From the NCBI RefSeq assembly GCF_013407185.1, contig NZ_CP026995.1, positions 372,841 to 436,840 of the forward strand: 64,000 nt of DNA, read 5' to 3'. Made by a program: the position numbers and the translations under genes. Each line of letters starts with the position of its first letter. Position 1 is the first letter of the stretch. Below the pieces are notes generated by a model. The model had not been told where the DNA came from and ran no database searches. It was given only the letters and a program-made list of their open reading frames with translations. This document shows positions 27,155-37,256 of this stretch, in pieces. Source of the DNA: Nitrosopumilus ureiphilus (GTDB taxonomy: Archaea > Thermoproteota > Nitrososphaeria > Nitrososphaerales > Nitrosopumilaceae).

Positions 27155-27385
27155 TTAATTCAGAATACTGGTCAAATTGAGATTTTGAGCATTTTTGCGA
27201 AGGAGTGTTAAACTAGTTTGACAAATCCCGCCGAGGGCGCTTAAATTAAAAAATAACTTGAATCCAATAAGACTTAGTTCTATACGGATGCTATTTCTGG
27301 ATTCGATTATGGCGTCAGATAAATACTCTAATCCTCTTGTGGTATCTAGAACTAGTTTGATATTCTCAAATGTATAATTCATCAA
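27155..27385 (-). CDS. doubtful small ORF, possibly a gene remnant
   Basis: The first 40 codons (MNYTFENIKLVLDTTRGLEY, then LSDAIIESRNSI) look protein-like. The rest runs through the dispersed repeat copy C and is probably not real coding sequence. It could be a truncated gene start. The whole interval 27091-27603 holds nothing else convincing apart from the repeat. Confidence 0.25.
   Translation of the reverse strand: MMNYTFENIKLVLDTTRGLEYLSDAIIESRNSIRIELSLIGFKLFFNLSALGGICQTSLTLLRKNAQNLNLTSILN
27201..27238. repeat. dispersed intergenic repeat, copy C
   Basis: AGGAGTGTTAAACTAGTTTG followed by ACAAATCCCGCCGAGGG matches the right half of copies A (13156-13203) and B (35719-35766). It lies 110 bases after the last gene of the giant cassette, so copies A/D and C flank that cassette. 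Confidence 0.6.
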
Positions 27386-27603
27386 AATTTAGAATTTCGT
27401 TGTTTTAAGCGTAATTGCATTCAAAATACTCACTATAAAAATAGTAAAATTCACGTGGACCTATCTGTTATCGTCCTTTTTTATAAAAATGACATTTGTT
27501 AGTAAATTAAACTTTGAATATTCCTGTTCAGATTTGCTTTTTGTTTTCATGTAATAATGAAGTTAACGCTGATAATTGTAAAAAAAATTAGAAATATTCA
27601 GAT

Positions 27604-27918
27604 TTATTTTTCTGTTTCACTAATGTTAGGGTCTTGTTCTTCTGTAGATTTCAATTTGAACTTATCAGAATCAAAATTTTGATGTTCAGAATTTTCTGTT
27701 GTATTTTCTTGTTTGGTTGGCATATCTAATTTATTAATCTCATTGAAGGGATTGATTTTTTTAGATGAGATCTGAGAACTGTTTGTCATATTTTTCTCAA
27801 TTGATTGTTGTATGTAGTTACTTCTGTCAATAAAGATATTGCCAAATCTCTTATTTGCACGAGCTCTCAAATCTCGTAGACCATCTCTTACTGGGGTATC
27901 TGAATCTTTCATCAGCAT
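27604..27918 (-). CDS. hypothetical disordered protein, 104 aa
   Basis: The N-terminal 45 residues (TPVRDGLRDLRARANKRFG) look folded and basic. The rest is rich in Ser, Asn, Glu and Lys and probably unstructured. There is no membrane segment and no known family. It stands alone between two gene-poor stretches. The order of a short basic helix and an acidic tail would suit a small nucleic-acid or protein-binding factor, but nothing specific can be said. Confidence 0.45.
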   Translation of the reverse strand: MLMKDSDTPVRDGLRDLRARANKRFGNIFIDRSNYIQQSIEKNMTNSSQISSKKINPFNEINKLDMPTKQENTTENSEHQNFDSDKFKLKSTEEQDPNISETEK

Positions 27919-28774
27919 ATTATTGCACTTTGTAATAGTTAAATCTTGTTCTTTTTATTTTTTCAACATAAATTATTTTTTTAATGCTTCTAATCAAAAA
28001 AATTCTGTTTTATAAAATAATCAAGAACTTAATTACATCTACATTTTTTTATTAGACATGAGTTTTTTAAAAACTTTAAAAAAATTTTTAAAATAAAAAA
28101 CAAACAACTTGTTTGAATGTATTAGTTATAATTTCTAATTAGCATAAGATTAAAATCAAAGTTTGTTGTTATAGAATCATTGAAACAAAAAGTTATTTTA
28201 CAAAATGAATCAAGCAATTATTTCTCAGAACATCAAAATTTCAAACAGAAAAACTGGTTCAGTTCTGTTTGCATTATGATTAAAAATAAAATTACGTTTG
28301 AACAAATTACTGATGCTCTAAATTCTTTGAAAAGCGAGAGAATAAAGGTAAATCATCTGTGTCCCTCGAGGGCCCATCAAAATTTTTCAAGATCCTTTGA
28401 CAGCCTAATCCCCATTCCTATATGGCTAGAACTATTTTGGAAATAAAAATGGAACCACAATACTATTCAAAAACAGTTGATAATATGATATGAATCTAAA
28501 TTGATTTATCTTAGTTATTTTAATTCGGACCATTGAAAAAAGCATGCCACAAATCAAGTGGTATGAACATATAACTCTCCATCTGTTATATGTCATGTCA
28601 ACTATAATACTGTACAAACATAACCCTGCCCCGACCAAGACAGTTTCTCTGATTGAAAGTGATGCCAAAAACGCTCTTCCAATCAGAATTACTGCAACAG
28701 ATATCGTTGGTCTGACATGGATTTTTCAAGATAATAATGAAAATGTTTAAAAAATTGATGATGGAAAAATAACA
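27919..28774. other. gene-poor region before the envelope locus
   Basis: Very AT-rich, with runs of A and T around 27970-28110. An 88-codon frame at 28180-28446 has no coding character I trust. The only protein-like piece is an Ig/cadherin-like fragment at 28544-28750. The promoter of the secreted protein starting at 28775 must lie at the end of this region. Confidence 0.45.
28544..28750 (+). pseudogene. possible Ig/cadherin-like domain remnant
   Basis: The end of a 68-codon frame reads NPAPTKTVSLIESDAKNALP followed by IRITATDIVGLTW. This resembles the start of bacterial Ig/cadherin-like repeats (N-x-x-P-x-x, then the ITLTATD strand). The rest of the domain is missing and the first 25 codons look random. 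It may be a scrap of a former surface protein next to the S-layer locus. Evidence is weak. Confidence 0.3.
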
Positions 28775-30148
28775 ATGAACAATAAATCAACATTTCTAAT
28801 ACTTACAATCGCGTCATTAACCGTACTGCTTATTTCACAAATGCCATCAGATGCATTTGCAGATGTAATTTCTCCAAAAAAACAAACTAAAATTGGAATT
28901 AATCACATTGATATTATTTGCAAGGCAAATTTAGTCAAAGTATACAGAACTAATGCAGATAGTTTTGACTGTTTTACTCCCTCAACTGCTGAAAAATTAA
29001 TTAAAATGGGAATCACTAAAGATATTCCAAAAGATAAACTTGACGCAAAAAACTCATTTAGGCAAAATCCTTCCCTTGGAACTGTAACTGGACTATCCAC
29101 TGTGAAACAATATGGTTCAGAAGGAAAATTATCCAGTAATCCTAGGGTAATATCCTATCTTTATGTCTTTGAGGTTTGTGCAAATGATAAAACCATAAGA
29201 GCACCTGAAGTACTGATCAAATCAGATAGTGAAGCAAAGACTGTAAAACTTGCACAAAAGATTGTAGCAAACACATGTTATACAAGTACTGCAATTATAA
29301 AAGCAACGAATTCAGATTCTATATCTGCATCACTTACAAACAAGGGAATGGTGACTGACAAAATAACTGAACTGGAGATAAATGTTGCAGATTTGCAGCA
29401 AAAATTATCTGTTTTGAAAAAGAGTCTTTCAGATGTAGCAAAAAAAGATCCTATGACACTTGATGATGATGCAAGAAAGAAAATATCAGATACAACAAAT
29501 GAAATTAGCACATTGAGAACCCAACTTAATCAAGCAAAGGGCGAACTAAACAAGTATCTATTTGCACTAAATGCTCCACCACAATTAAAGCCATCAGACT
29601 TTACCAAACAAGTTTTGACATTTACTGGAGTTCCACTAAAAGACACCACTACCAATATAATGAGTATTTCCAGACAGACCCCCGGAAACACAGACAAACC
29701 TGATACGACAACAGGTTTGAAATTATACAATGTAGTCTTTGAGGCATGTACGGGAAATGATGTTTTACGAGCACCTGAGGTTAAAGTGACATCTGACAAT
29801 GAAGAAAAAGTAATCAGAATTGCTGAAAAAATAATTGCCAACTCTTGCCAAATGTCAACTGTCAAAATAAATGCCAAAGATACCAAATCCATAACACTAG
29901 AGATTGCAAACAGATCTGATATTTCTGCCAAAATAGTCGAACTTGACAAAATGATAGAAACACTCTCTGCTGAACAAAGAACATTACAAGTGGAACTAAA
30001 CAAACTAGTTGTACAATCTGAAAAACCTGTGGGCTATGAACAAAAAGTAACAGATCTTTCAAACAAGATAATTAAATTGAGAAATGAAATCAATGATGCT
30101 AAATTCAAAATGTATGGAATCATGTATGAGATTTACAAGACTCTATAA
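28775..30148 (+). CDS. secreted two-repeat coiled-coil protein
   Basis: A 457-residue protein with an N-terminal signal peptide (hydrophobic to about residue 25, then SDAFAD). Two homologous units follow. Each has a beta part with RAPEV and SDxE, a conserved A-x-K-I-(V/I)-A-N-(T/S)-C segment, then a coiled coil (about residues 190-255 and 385-450, e.g. KITELEINVADLQQKL). Paired Cys may form disulphides outside the cell. It is followed by a small membrane protein and the S-layer gene in the same direction, so it is probably an S-layer-associated envelope protein. A periplasm-like spacer or anchoring role is inferred from the coiled coils. Confidence 0.75.
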   Translation: MNNKSTFLILTIASLTVLLISQMPSDAFADVISPKKQTKIGINHIDIICKANLVKVYRTNADSFDCFTPSTAEKLIKMGITKDIPKDKLDAKNSFRQNPSLGTVTGLSTVKQYGSEGKLSSNPRVISYLYVFEVCANDKTIRAPEVLIKSDSEAKTVKLAQKIVANTCYTSTAIIKATNSDSISASLTNKGMVTDKITELEINVADLQQKLSVLKKSLSDVAKKDPMTLDDDARKKISDTTNEISTLRTQLNQAKGELNKYLFALNAPPQLKPSDFTKQVLTFTGVPLKDTTTNIMSISRQTPGNTDKPDTTTGLKLYNVVFEACTGNDVLRAPEVKVTSDNEEKVIRIAEKIIANSCQMSTVKINAKDTKSITLEIANRSDISAKIVELDKMIETLSAEQRTLQVELNKLVVQSEKPVGYEQKVTDLSNKIIKLRNEINDAKFKMYGIMYEIYKTL

Positions 30149-30226
30149 ATCAATAATGTTGATTTTTATGCAAAGAATCTTTTTTAATAATCATTCCTTA
30201 AGTATGATAGTCACAGGAAAATAGCC

Positions 30227-30445
30227 ATGACAAACAAAATAATTTTTGTAGTATTTTTCATTATGTCTCTATTATCACTAGGTACAGTTACAGGATCACT
30301 GAATTTGATTCAGTCAGCTAATACATTGAAGGGACAAGGTGTATCAACTGCACAATATGATTACATAAATTATAAAACACAAATCTTTGCGAAAAATCCT
30401 AACAACACATTCGTCGAAATATTTGAAGAGGTAGTTGCCAAATGA
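30227..30445 (+). CDS. small exported or membrane-anchored protein
   Basis: 72 residues: a hydrophobic N-terminal segment (IIFVVFFIMSLLSLGTVTG) that could be a signal peptide or anchor, then about 45 polar residues ending EIFEEVVAK. The stop overlaps the S-layer gene start (ATGA, 30442-30445), so the two are translated together. No family is known to me. The coupling suggests a role in S-layer assembly or regulation. Confidence 0.6.
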   Translation: MTNKIIFVVFFIMSLLSLGTVTGSLNLIQSANTLKGQGVSTAQYDYINYKTQIFAKNPNNTFVEIFEEVVAK

Positions 30446-33400
30446 AAAAACATGTTAAAATAAATTCAATATTTCTTTTTGTTCTAATTCTTGCTGGCAG
30501 TGTTGTCACTAATAATTTTTCTAATGTCCATGCACAAAACCCTAACCTCTATGTATCTGCTGAAAATTCTCAGTTTCAAAATAGAGTATCTGGTCCACAA
30601 GTCATTGAGGTTGTAATTCGTGATCAAAACATTAGTGATACTGATGAGGGAAAGGGAGAACCTGATGTAACAATTAATGGAAAAGATCTACGAATGATTC
30701 AGGCAACTGATGGTAATTGGTATGGTTATTTTTCAGATAGAAAACAAGCCCAGATTGCTGATAGCACAGTTGGTATGACCGGAAAAGGGCTTGACTTTGG
30801 AACATTCTGTTCTCGAAATACCTCCATCCTCGGTGTTTCTGTTTCTGATACTGAGGGAATTGCAATACCTGTAAGCGGTTCTGGTATTGGAGGGGAAAAT
30901 GGCATCAATCCTCCGAATCAAATTTTGCAGGACTGTTCTTTGTCTTCTCCATACTCAAAAAACTCGATTAATGTGGTGAGACAAGCAAAGGCCATGAATC
31001 CAGGAACTGGAAATGTTAAACTTGGACAAATTGGTCTGGTCTCTCAAGATCTATGGCCATTTATCCAACTCTATGATTTTTCAAAAGGTGGAAATGTGAT
31101 CATTCAATACAATAGGGGAGGTGGGCCTCAACAGACTATACTTACATTTGATACTGCAGAAAAGTTAGTCAAACATGAACTTGACAGATCAATTTATCCT
31201 AGATCATCTGACGTTAATCTCAAAATAACTGATCTTACTCTTAACATTGATCCTACCGATGAGGATTCATGGTCATTTGGAACTTCTTCTTCAAATCCAT
31301 CCACTTACTATTTGCTTTATGAAGAATCTGGAAAACTTGATTCTGATGGAACTGCGGGGGCTGTCAACTTGGTACCTTATCTGAATTCTATGATGTTCAA
31401 AGATAATGGAGTTCTAAAGATCAATCCTAATACACAGGGACAAACAAATGTAATAACTATCAAAGACAATGATAATTCTGAAACGAATGGGGATGGTGAA
31501 ATTGACATCTCTCTTATTTCAACTGCATCCGGCTCAATTGGAGCAGGTAAACAACCCGTGACAATTACCGAAACAACACCTAACAGTGGTATTTTCACTA
31601 CCTATGATCCGAATAATGATTCTGTTCTAATCACAACTCAGAATGCACAAAGAGGCACATCTGCAACTATAGACTATAATAAAAAACCAATAACACTACT
31701 AATTGGATTTGGCAAGGGTACAATATCCCTTGATGAAAAACTAAAAGGAACTGAATGGAATTCTGGCGAAGAAATGCCCGTTATCTTAGTTGATTCTGAT
31801 TCAAACAAAAATAATCTAGAAAAAGAAGATCTTGATCTGTTTAATCCTGCATACAAGGCAATTCCAGCTTTGAGTACAGGTGATCCATTTACGTTAGGCG
31901 AAAGTGGAGTTGGAGATGCATCAAAAATCCAATCATCATTTCTTTCTGGATTCACTCTTACTCCTGTATCTGACAAGTTTACTTTGACGTCTTCAAATTT
32001 AGGCACTAACACAAAAACATCAGTAGAGAAATTTAGCGATAGAGCAAGAATTGATCCGATAACAACAGCTAACATTAATGCACTTGTAATTGATCTTAAA
32101 GCACCTCTCAAAGAACTTTATAATTCTATTAACAATCCGTTTGACTCTTCAAAAAATTTTAGAGGATTAAACATGTTTAACTATGACATTCGTTCTTTGA
32201 ATAGTACCATAGATAATGTGGATATTTACTTATTAGTAGATGAATCTTCTTCTGGCATACTTGATTCTTCTGGCAATCCAACAAATAATTTATCCGCAAT
32301 AAAAATTGTATCCGATAACCGTCTTCAGAATTTGATCAATCTCAATTCTACAAAACAAGTTTCTAATCCACAAACATTGCATTCTAATCTATTCTCTCAA
32401 TCATTTACTGGAAACGAACCAATAGGACTGCTATTTACTTTTACACCCATCCAAAATATTGGTACGCAAACAAGACCTATTGTTGCTGATTTCTTTTCAT
32501 ATGGTATTCTAAATGATGGTCTCTCAAAGCAAGATCGAATTGCAAATCAAATTGTACGTGTAGAGATGGAGGAATTGACAAAAAACTCTGGAAAGTTTAG
32601 AGGAAGCCTTGAGTACATTATGTTAAACCAGTTGAATATTTTTGATTCAACAACATACGAAAAAATAATTCCTATTGATGATGAACCTGTCTTTCTTATG
32701 ATTGATGAATTAAAAGGTAATGATGCTCCAAGAATTAATTATGATGATTTAGGAACTGATGGAGTACAAACTGCAGTTTCAGATCAACAAGATGTACTTA
32801 CTCACATGGGAATTGTAGTACTTTCAGTAAAAACATTCAAGCCCGGTGATACAGTTGGTGTGAATCTATTTGATAAGGATCTTAATGTCGATTCTGACCT
32901 TGTAGATATTTACACGGTAGTTGACCCTGCAAAATTCCCTGGTGATTTAGCAGCTGATACTATAGGGCTGCCAAATTTGGGACAGATTAAAAATGAGCCA
33001 TTTGGAAGATTGTTAGAAATAACATTTGATGATGAACGTTGGTTAAAATCCACTATATTACACAATGGCAAATCCTGTCTCCCAATATCTAAAAGTGATG
33101 GATTAGCATCAACTGGTTTTACACTTGTTGAAACTGGAAGACAGACAGGAGAGTTTGTAGGAAATTTCAAGATTCCCGCTCAATACTGTTCTCGAAATGA
33201 CGGTGGCATAGTAAAATCTACCACTGGAGTTGATATTGGTGCCAGATATTATGATTTTAGGGGGCAATCAAGTCAAGCTGCAATTACTAGTGCCAGTGCA
33301 TCTGTTGGTGCAACAAGTGGAATTGTTAAACTAGATAGAACTAGTTATCCTGTACCGATAGGTTCTGTTTCAGACTTTTTTAATTCAGGTAAATCTTCAT

Positions 33401-35547
33401 CAACTGGACCTGATGGGCGTTCCATTTTTCCATATCATCTAACAGCAATTACAAAAAATGGTGATACAAAGTCAATAGATTCTGGAGAAGAGATAGGACC
33501 TAAAGATACAATTCTTTATGTTCAAATTCATGATGCTGACTATAACTTGTCTCCTAATGGAGAAGACAAAATCTCACAAAACATTGTAGGGTCTAATGGG
33601 CCAGTAAAAGTATTAGTGAATAGAGGTTCTTCTAGCGTACTTTTGGCTACTGCTGGTGGTGAAGAAGTCAAACAAGGAGTCATCACCATTGGCAAGAGCA
33701 TAAAAAGCGGAGTCACCCGGGAACTGGGTCCAATTGTAGAAACTGCTCCTGGTTCTGGAATATTTCAGTTTAATTTACCAATAAGATATGTGGATGGTCC
33801 AGCTTCTACAAAATGTCCAGTTACCCCTGATTCTGGATTCACAAAACTAGACAAAACAAAAACTGGTATTCTCTCGCGATTTGATTTATCTCCATCTAGT
33901 GGTAGTTATTGTATAATGCAAGGTGATGTGATTACTGTAGAATATTCTGATCAAACAGATGCATCAGGTTCTCAAAGAACTGTGACTAGTTCAGCTGCAT
34001 TTGATCTTAGAATTGGAACATTACAATCTGATAGACAGTCTTACATTATCGGACGTGATGCTTTGATTACATTAATTGATCCAGATCTTAACTTTGATGC
34101 TAAAAAGGCAGAAACCCATTCACTTGATGTATTAGAATGGGATTCAGATAATGTAAGAGTTACAATGGGAAATCTTGGCGGCACTATAACACAAAATGGC
34201 AAGATTTTTGATTCACGCCCCTTTGGATTACGTGAGACTGGGGACTCAACTGGAATATTTCAAACTATCATTGAAATTCCTTCACAGATAGATGGCAAAC
34301 CTCTTGATAGAGATGAGACGATTGAAATCACATATACTGATTGGGGAACAGCAGGTTCTGATTTTGTTGGGCAAAATGATCAAAAAATAGAATTGAAATT
34401 CTATACCTCTAATTTTCAATCTTTGATCACATTAGATAAGAAAGTGTATTCTTGGACGGACAAAGTATATGTTACAATTGTAGCCCCCGATCATAATTTT
34501 GATGTGAATAAAATTGATGAAATAGGGACAAAATCCACAAATGAAATCAAAATATCTACTAGATCAAACAAACTTTCACAATACAAACTTGTAGAAACTG
34601 GTACAGACACTGGAATATTTACAGGTGAAATAATAATGACAGGATTCAAACACGATGCTGATGGTAATCCCAGAACAGGTGATATTGATGGTATGGACAC
34701 AATGCCCAGAACCGAACCAAAAAGTAACGGTGGACCAACTAATGGATTCTTAGAATCAAAAAATGACGATGGGTTAACTGTGTCGTTTCAATATAGTGAT
34801 AAAAAAACCACCACATCTTCAGCTTTGATTAGATGGAATATTGGTACTATAGAATGGGTTCAAGGAATAACTTCTGCTAATGGAGATGGCATAATTCGAG
34901 TGATTGATCCTGATATGAATCTCAACCCTGAAACAGTAAACAACTTTTCAATAGATGTATGGTCTGATTCAGATCTTGGTGGAATTGATCTTACAGTAAC
35001 AGAAACTGGACAAGCTACCGGTATCTTTGAAGGGTATGTTACATTCAGTACAAACGATCAATCATCAGGTAGTCGATTACGAGTAAATGAGGGTGATTAT
35101 GTTACTGCAAGATACGAAGATCACACTTTGCCAAAACCCTATACAAGAGCTGACGAACTTAAAATTTCATCAAATACAATTGTTGGTCCTGTCGTCCCCT
35201 CATTGGAGCGTGTACCTATTTTTAATCCTAGAATTGTTGATTCATTTGGTAGTATGATCAATCAAGTTAAAGTAGATCAACAGATTCAGATTACTGCTGA
35301 TATATCAAACAACAATATTACAAACCAGCCTTTCACTTATCTGATTCAAATTCGTGATTCATCAAACACTGTGACTTCCTTATCATGGATTTCTGGTAAT
35401 CTTGAAAAAGAACAATCTTTTTCACCTTCTGTATCGTGGATTCCTGCAAATGCTGGAAACTACTCCACAACAGTTTTTGTTTGGAATAGCTTAGATAATC
35501 CAATTGCTCTTAGCCCTGTAGTTGAATTTACCATTAATGTAATCTAG
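30442..35547 (+). CDS. S-layer protein, long paralogue
   Basis: A 1701-residue surface protein. It has a signal peptide (residues 1-31, cleavage near VHAQ), then NPNLYVSAENSQFQNRVSG and KGEPDVTINGKDLRMIQATD, the N-terminal sequence type of the Nitrosopumilus S-layer protein. The body consists of repeated beta domains with ETG-x-x-TGIF and DPDLN-like motifs (e.g. DTGIFTGEI, TGQATGIFEGYV). Length is close to the roughly 1.7-kb-codon S-layer proteins of this group. No C-terminal membrane anchor is seen; the end is an Ig-like domain. Acidic composition fits a layer that concentrates cations such as ammonium. A shorter paralogue lies at 58677. Confidence 0.88.
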   Translation: MKKHVKINSIFLFVLILAGSVVTNNFSNVHAQNPNLYVSAENSQFQNRVSGPQVIEVVIRDQNISDTDEGKGEPDVTINGKDLRMIQATDGNWYGYFSDRKQAQIADSTVGMTGKGLDFGTFCSRNTSILGVSVSDTEGIAIPVSGSGIGGENGINPPNQILQDCSLSSPYSKNSINVVRQAKAMNPGTGNVKLGQIGLVSQDLWPFIQLYDFSKGGNVIIQYNRGGGPQQTILTFDTAEKLVKHELDRSIYPRSSDVNLKITDLTLNIDPTDEDSWSFGTSSSNPSTYYLLYEESGKLDSDGTAGAVNLVPYLNSMMFKDNGVLKINPNTQGQTNVITIKDNDNSETNGDGEIDISLISTASGSIGAGKQPVTITETTPNSGIFTTYDPNNDSVLITTQNAQRGTSATIDYNKKPITLLIGFGKGTISLDEKLKGTEWNSGEEMPVILVDSDSNKNNLEKEDLDLFNPAYKAIPALSTGDPFTLGESGVGDASKIQSSFLSGFTLTPVSDKFTLTSSNLGTNTKTSVEKFSDRARIDPITTANINALVIDLKAPLKELYNSINNPFDSSKNFRGLNMFNYDIRSLNSTIDNVDIYLLVDESSSGILDSSGNPTNNLSAIKIVSDNRLQNLINLNSTKQVSNPQTLHSNLFSQSFTGNEPIGLLFTFTPIQNIGTQTRPIVADFFSYGILNDGLSKQDRIANQIVRVEMEELTKNSGKFRGSLEYIMLNQLNIFDSTTYEKIIPIDDEPVFLMIDELKGNDAPRINYDDLGTDGVQTAVSDQQDVLTHMGIVVLSVKTFKPGDTVGVNLFDKDLNVDSDLVDIYTVVDPAKFPGDLAADTIGLPNLGQIKNEPFGRLLEITFDDERWLKSTILHNGKSCLPISKSDGLASTGFTLVETGRQTGEFVGNFKIPAQYCSRNDGGIVKSTTGVDIGARYYDFRGQSSQAAITSASASVGATSGIVKLDRTSYPVPIGSVSDFFNSGKSSSTGPDGRSIFPYHLTAITKNGDTKSIDSGEEIGPKDTILYVQIHDADYNLSPNGEDKISQNIVGSNGPVKVLVNRGSSSVLLATAGGEEVKQGVITIGKSIKSGVTRELGPIVETAPGSGIFQFNLPIRYVDGPASTKCPVTPDSGFTKLDKTKTGILSRFDLSPSSGSYCIMQGDVITVEYSDQTDASGSQRTVTSSAAFDLRIGTLQSDRQSYIIGRDALITLIDPDLNFDAKKAETHSLDVLEWDSDNVRVTMGNLGGTITQNGKIFDSRPFGLRETGDSTGIFQTIIEIPSQIDGKPLDRDETIEITYTDWGTAGSDFVGQNDQKIELKFYTSNFQSLITLDKKVYSWTDKVYVTIVAPDHNFDVNKIDEIGTKSTNEIKISTRSNKLSQYKLVETGTDTGIFTGEIIMTGFKHDADGNPRTGDIDGMDTMPRTEPKSNGGPTNGFLESKNDDGLTVSFQYSDKKTTTSSALIRWNIGTIEWVQGITSANGDGIIRVIDPDMNLNPETVNNFSIDVWSDSDLGGIDLTVTETGQATGIFEGYVTFSTNDQSSGSRLRVNEGDYVTARYEDHTLPKPYTRADELKISSNTIVGPVVPSLERVPIFNPRIVDSFGSMINQVKVDQQIQITADISNNNITNQPFTYLIQIRDSSNTVTSLSWISGNLEKEQSFSPSVSWIPANAGNYSTTVFVWNSLDNPIALSPVVEFTINVI

Positions 35548-35718
35548 TTTCTCATGATCTCTGATTCAGAATCTGTTTCAGGTAATTGAAGCCAAACCAT
35601 GTGTTAAATGGCTAAATGTTACTGTAAATGCCGGTAGCACTTCATACAATGAATGACATGCATTTACCGTTAGTTATTCTGTGGCAACAGGATAGTAAAT
35701 TAGATCGTCTATTTTTAT

Positions 35719-35766
35719 GCTTAAAACTGGAAGGGTCTTGAACTAATTTGACAAATCACCTAAGGA
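35719..35766. repeat. dispersed intergenic repeat, copy B
   Basis: GCTTAAAACTGGAAGGG, TTGAACTAATTTGACAAATC and a diverged end (ACCTAAGGA) match copy A at 13156-13203 over nearly the full length. It lies between the S-layer gene and the convergent gene at 35777. Confidence 0.6.
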
Positions 35767-35776
35767 ACACATACTT

Positions 35777-36127
35777 TTAGAATATTCCGAATTTACTTGA
35801 TTCCATCTCTTCTTTTATGGCAATTTTGAATCTAGGCGATTTACTCTCCAGATTCTTTGTTAACCAAGTAAGAAACTTTTTTTCCATTCCCTTTCCTTTT
35901 AATTTTTCAAAATCTGAGCCCATCATCTCTACCAATTTTTGCACAAGTGATCTATTCACACTAAGTACAAAAAAGTGCCAACCAAAGGCAAATTCTGAAT
36001 CTGTCATTACAAAGTCCTCTTCACCATGAACCATTTCTTCTAAAAGTGATAGTTGATGAGTTAACGCTTTACTAGTTTTATCGTAATCTACTGCAGAAAC
36101 GTTGATGTTAATTTTGCCTTCCATGCT
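35777..36127 (-). CDS. hypothetical protein, 116 aa
   Basis: The product from the ATG at 36127 begins MEGKININVSAVDYDKTSKA and is an alpha/beta soluble protein ending in a charged helical tail (KIAIKEEMESSKFGIF). An in-frame ATG at 36172 would add 15 hydrophobic residues and overlap the methyltransferase gene by eight bases. The internal start is preferred because the extra residues do not look like a folded N-terminus. It is transcribed with the methyltransferase-like gene upstream. No function is recognised. Confidence 0.55.
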   Translation of the reverse strand, partial: SMEGKININVSAVDYDKTSKALTHQLSLLEEMVHGEEDFVMTDSEFAFGWHFFVLSVNRSLVQKLVEMMGSDFEKLKGKGMEKKFLTWLTKNLESKSPRFKIAIKEEMESSKFGIF

Positions 36128-36164
36128 TAATTCATGTAAAAACAAAATAAAAAGATTGCATGAA

Positions 36165-36926
36165 TTACTCATTTAATAGATGTTCAAAATCAATATCGAA
36201 ATTCATTTTCATTAATTTGATGTATGTTTGAATTGATTCTGGAATTTCTTCACCACACGCAACTCCTAACTTTTTTGCATTTATCCAAATCATCAAAGTT
36301 TGAATAATTGTCAAAAATCGATCATTTCGAATCTCTGGTGTTCCAATAGATTTTGTATATCTTTCTGCAAATTCCCATGCGGTGACGAAATCTATGCATT
36401 TTACACCAAAAATAGATAATAGTTGCTCTTGCATGTTTTCAGCTCTTTTGAGTGGGGTCTTATTGATAATGTATGGAAAATTAACTTTATCTGGAAGGCA
36501 ATCTGGAAGCGGCCCCCAAATTGTAATTATTTTTGTTTCTGGTTTAAGAGTTTCAAATTTCTCCATCATTTTATTTATTATGTTTTCATCTGTAAACCAA
36601 AATAAAATAACTGATGCTTCTGAAATATCTGAATCTTCGATATTACTGCAAATGAGTTGTCCTTGAAGATTCCTCTCTTTGAGATGAACTCTGGCATCTT
36701 GAATTTTTTCAGAATTGTTATCTATCCCAACAGCTTTTTTTACATTAAATTCTTTAATTGCAATCTCAATTCCTTTTTCATTACCGCAACCTAAATGATA
36801 AAAAACATCATTTTTCCCTAAACCCACAAACTTAAAAATCTCTCTAAAAGATTTTTCTGGGAGCTGAACATCTTCACCACTGAGTATGTTCTCAGGAAGT
36901 GTTTCTAAATATTCTTCAATTTTCAA
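36165..36926 (-). CDS. class I SAM-dependent methyltransferase-like protein
   Basis: 253 residues. Motif I (VFYHLGCGNEKGIEIAI, about residues 41-57) and the motif II acidic residue (AVGIDNN) match Rossmann-fold SAM methyltransferases. The first 40 residues form a helical cap. Motif IV is atypical (VILFWFTDENI), somewhat like DOT1-type protein methyltransferases in layout. The C-terminal 100 residues are helical and unassigned. The target cannot be predicted. It is the first gene of a two-gene unit with the 116-residue protein downstream. Confidence 0.65.
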   Translation of the reverse strand: MKIEEYLETLPENILSGEDVQLPEKSFREIFKFVGLGKNDVFYHLGCGNEKGIEIAIKEFNVKKAVGIDNNSEKIQDARVHLKERNLQGQLICSNIEDSDISEASVILFWFTDENIINKMMEKFETLKPETKIITIWGPLPDCLPDKVNFPYIINKTPLKRAENMQEQLLSIFGVKCIDFVTAWEFAERYTKSIGTPEIRNDRFLTIIQTLMIWINAKKLGVACGEEIPESIQTYIKLMKMNFDIDFEHLLNE

Positions 36927-36951
36927 TATTAAGTATGATGCAAACGAGAAT

Positions 36952-37221
36952 TTATTCCCTTATGCTTTCTAATTTTGAAACTGCTTGCCATAATTGAGTT
37001 CTAACATATGATGGCATGTTCGGATCTTGTGTAACATCATCTAATAGACTAATTGTATTTGCAGCTCTTACTGATAATGAATATTCTTCGTTATTCAAAT
37101 CTGTAATTAAATCTGTTATTGACTTTTTTATTGTCTTTGGAGTTGAATTGCTAACAACAATTTGATTTAGTGTATCAATAGCTTCTTTCATAGATTCTTT
37201 ATTCTGAGTATTATCGACCAT
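36952..37221 (-). CDS. UPF0147 family protein
   Basis: An 89-residue helical protein matching the archaeal UPF0147 family: an N-terminal helix with MKEAIDTLNQIVVSNSTPKT, then SVRAANTISLLDDVTQDPN and a C-terminal LWQAVSKLESI helix. The family is widespread in archaea, short and without assigned function. Full length for the family. It lies between the Rieske ferredoxin and methyltransferase genes on the same strand. Confidence 0.85.
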   Translation of the reverse strand: MVDNTQNKESMKEAIDTLNQIVVSNSTPKTIKKSITDLITDLNNEEYSLSVRAANTISLLDDVTQDPNMPSYVRTQLWQAVSKLESIRE

Positions 37222-37256
37222 TTTATTACATTTTATTAAAAATTAGAGGTATATAG

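Noticed and set aside
28180-28446. 88-codon plus-strand frame
   Set aside because: No protein-like pattern and no neighbour linkage; the region is very AT-rich.
29530-30003. 157-codon minus-strand frame inside the secreted coiled-coil gene
   Set aside because: Antisense to a well-supported gene with signal peptide and internal repeats; hydrophobic content is a by-product.
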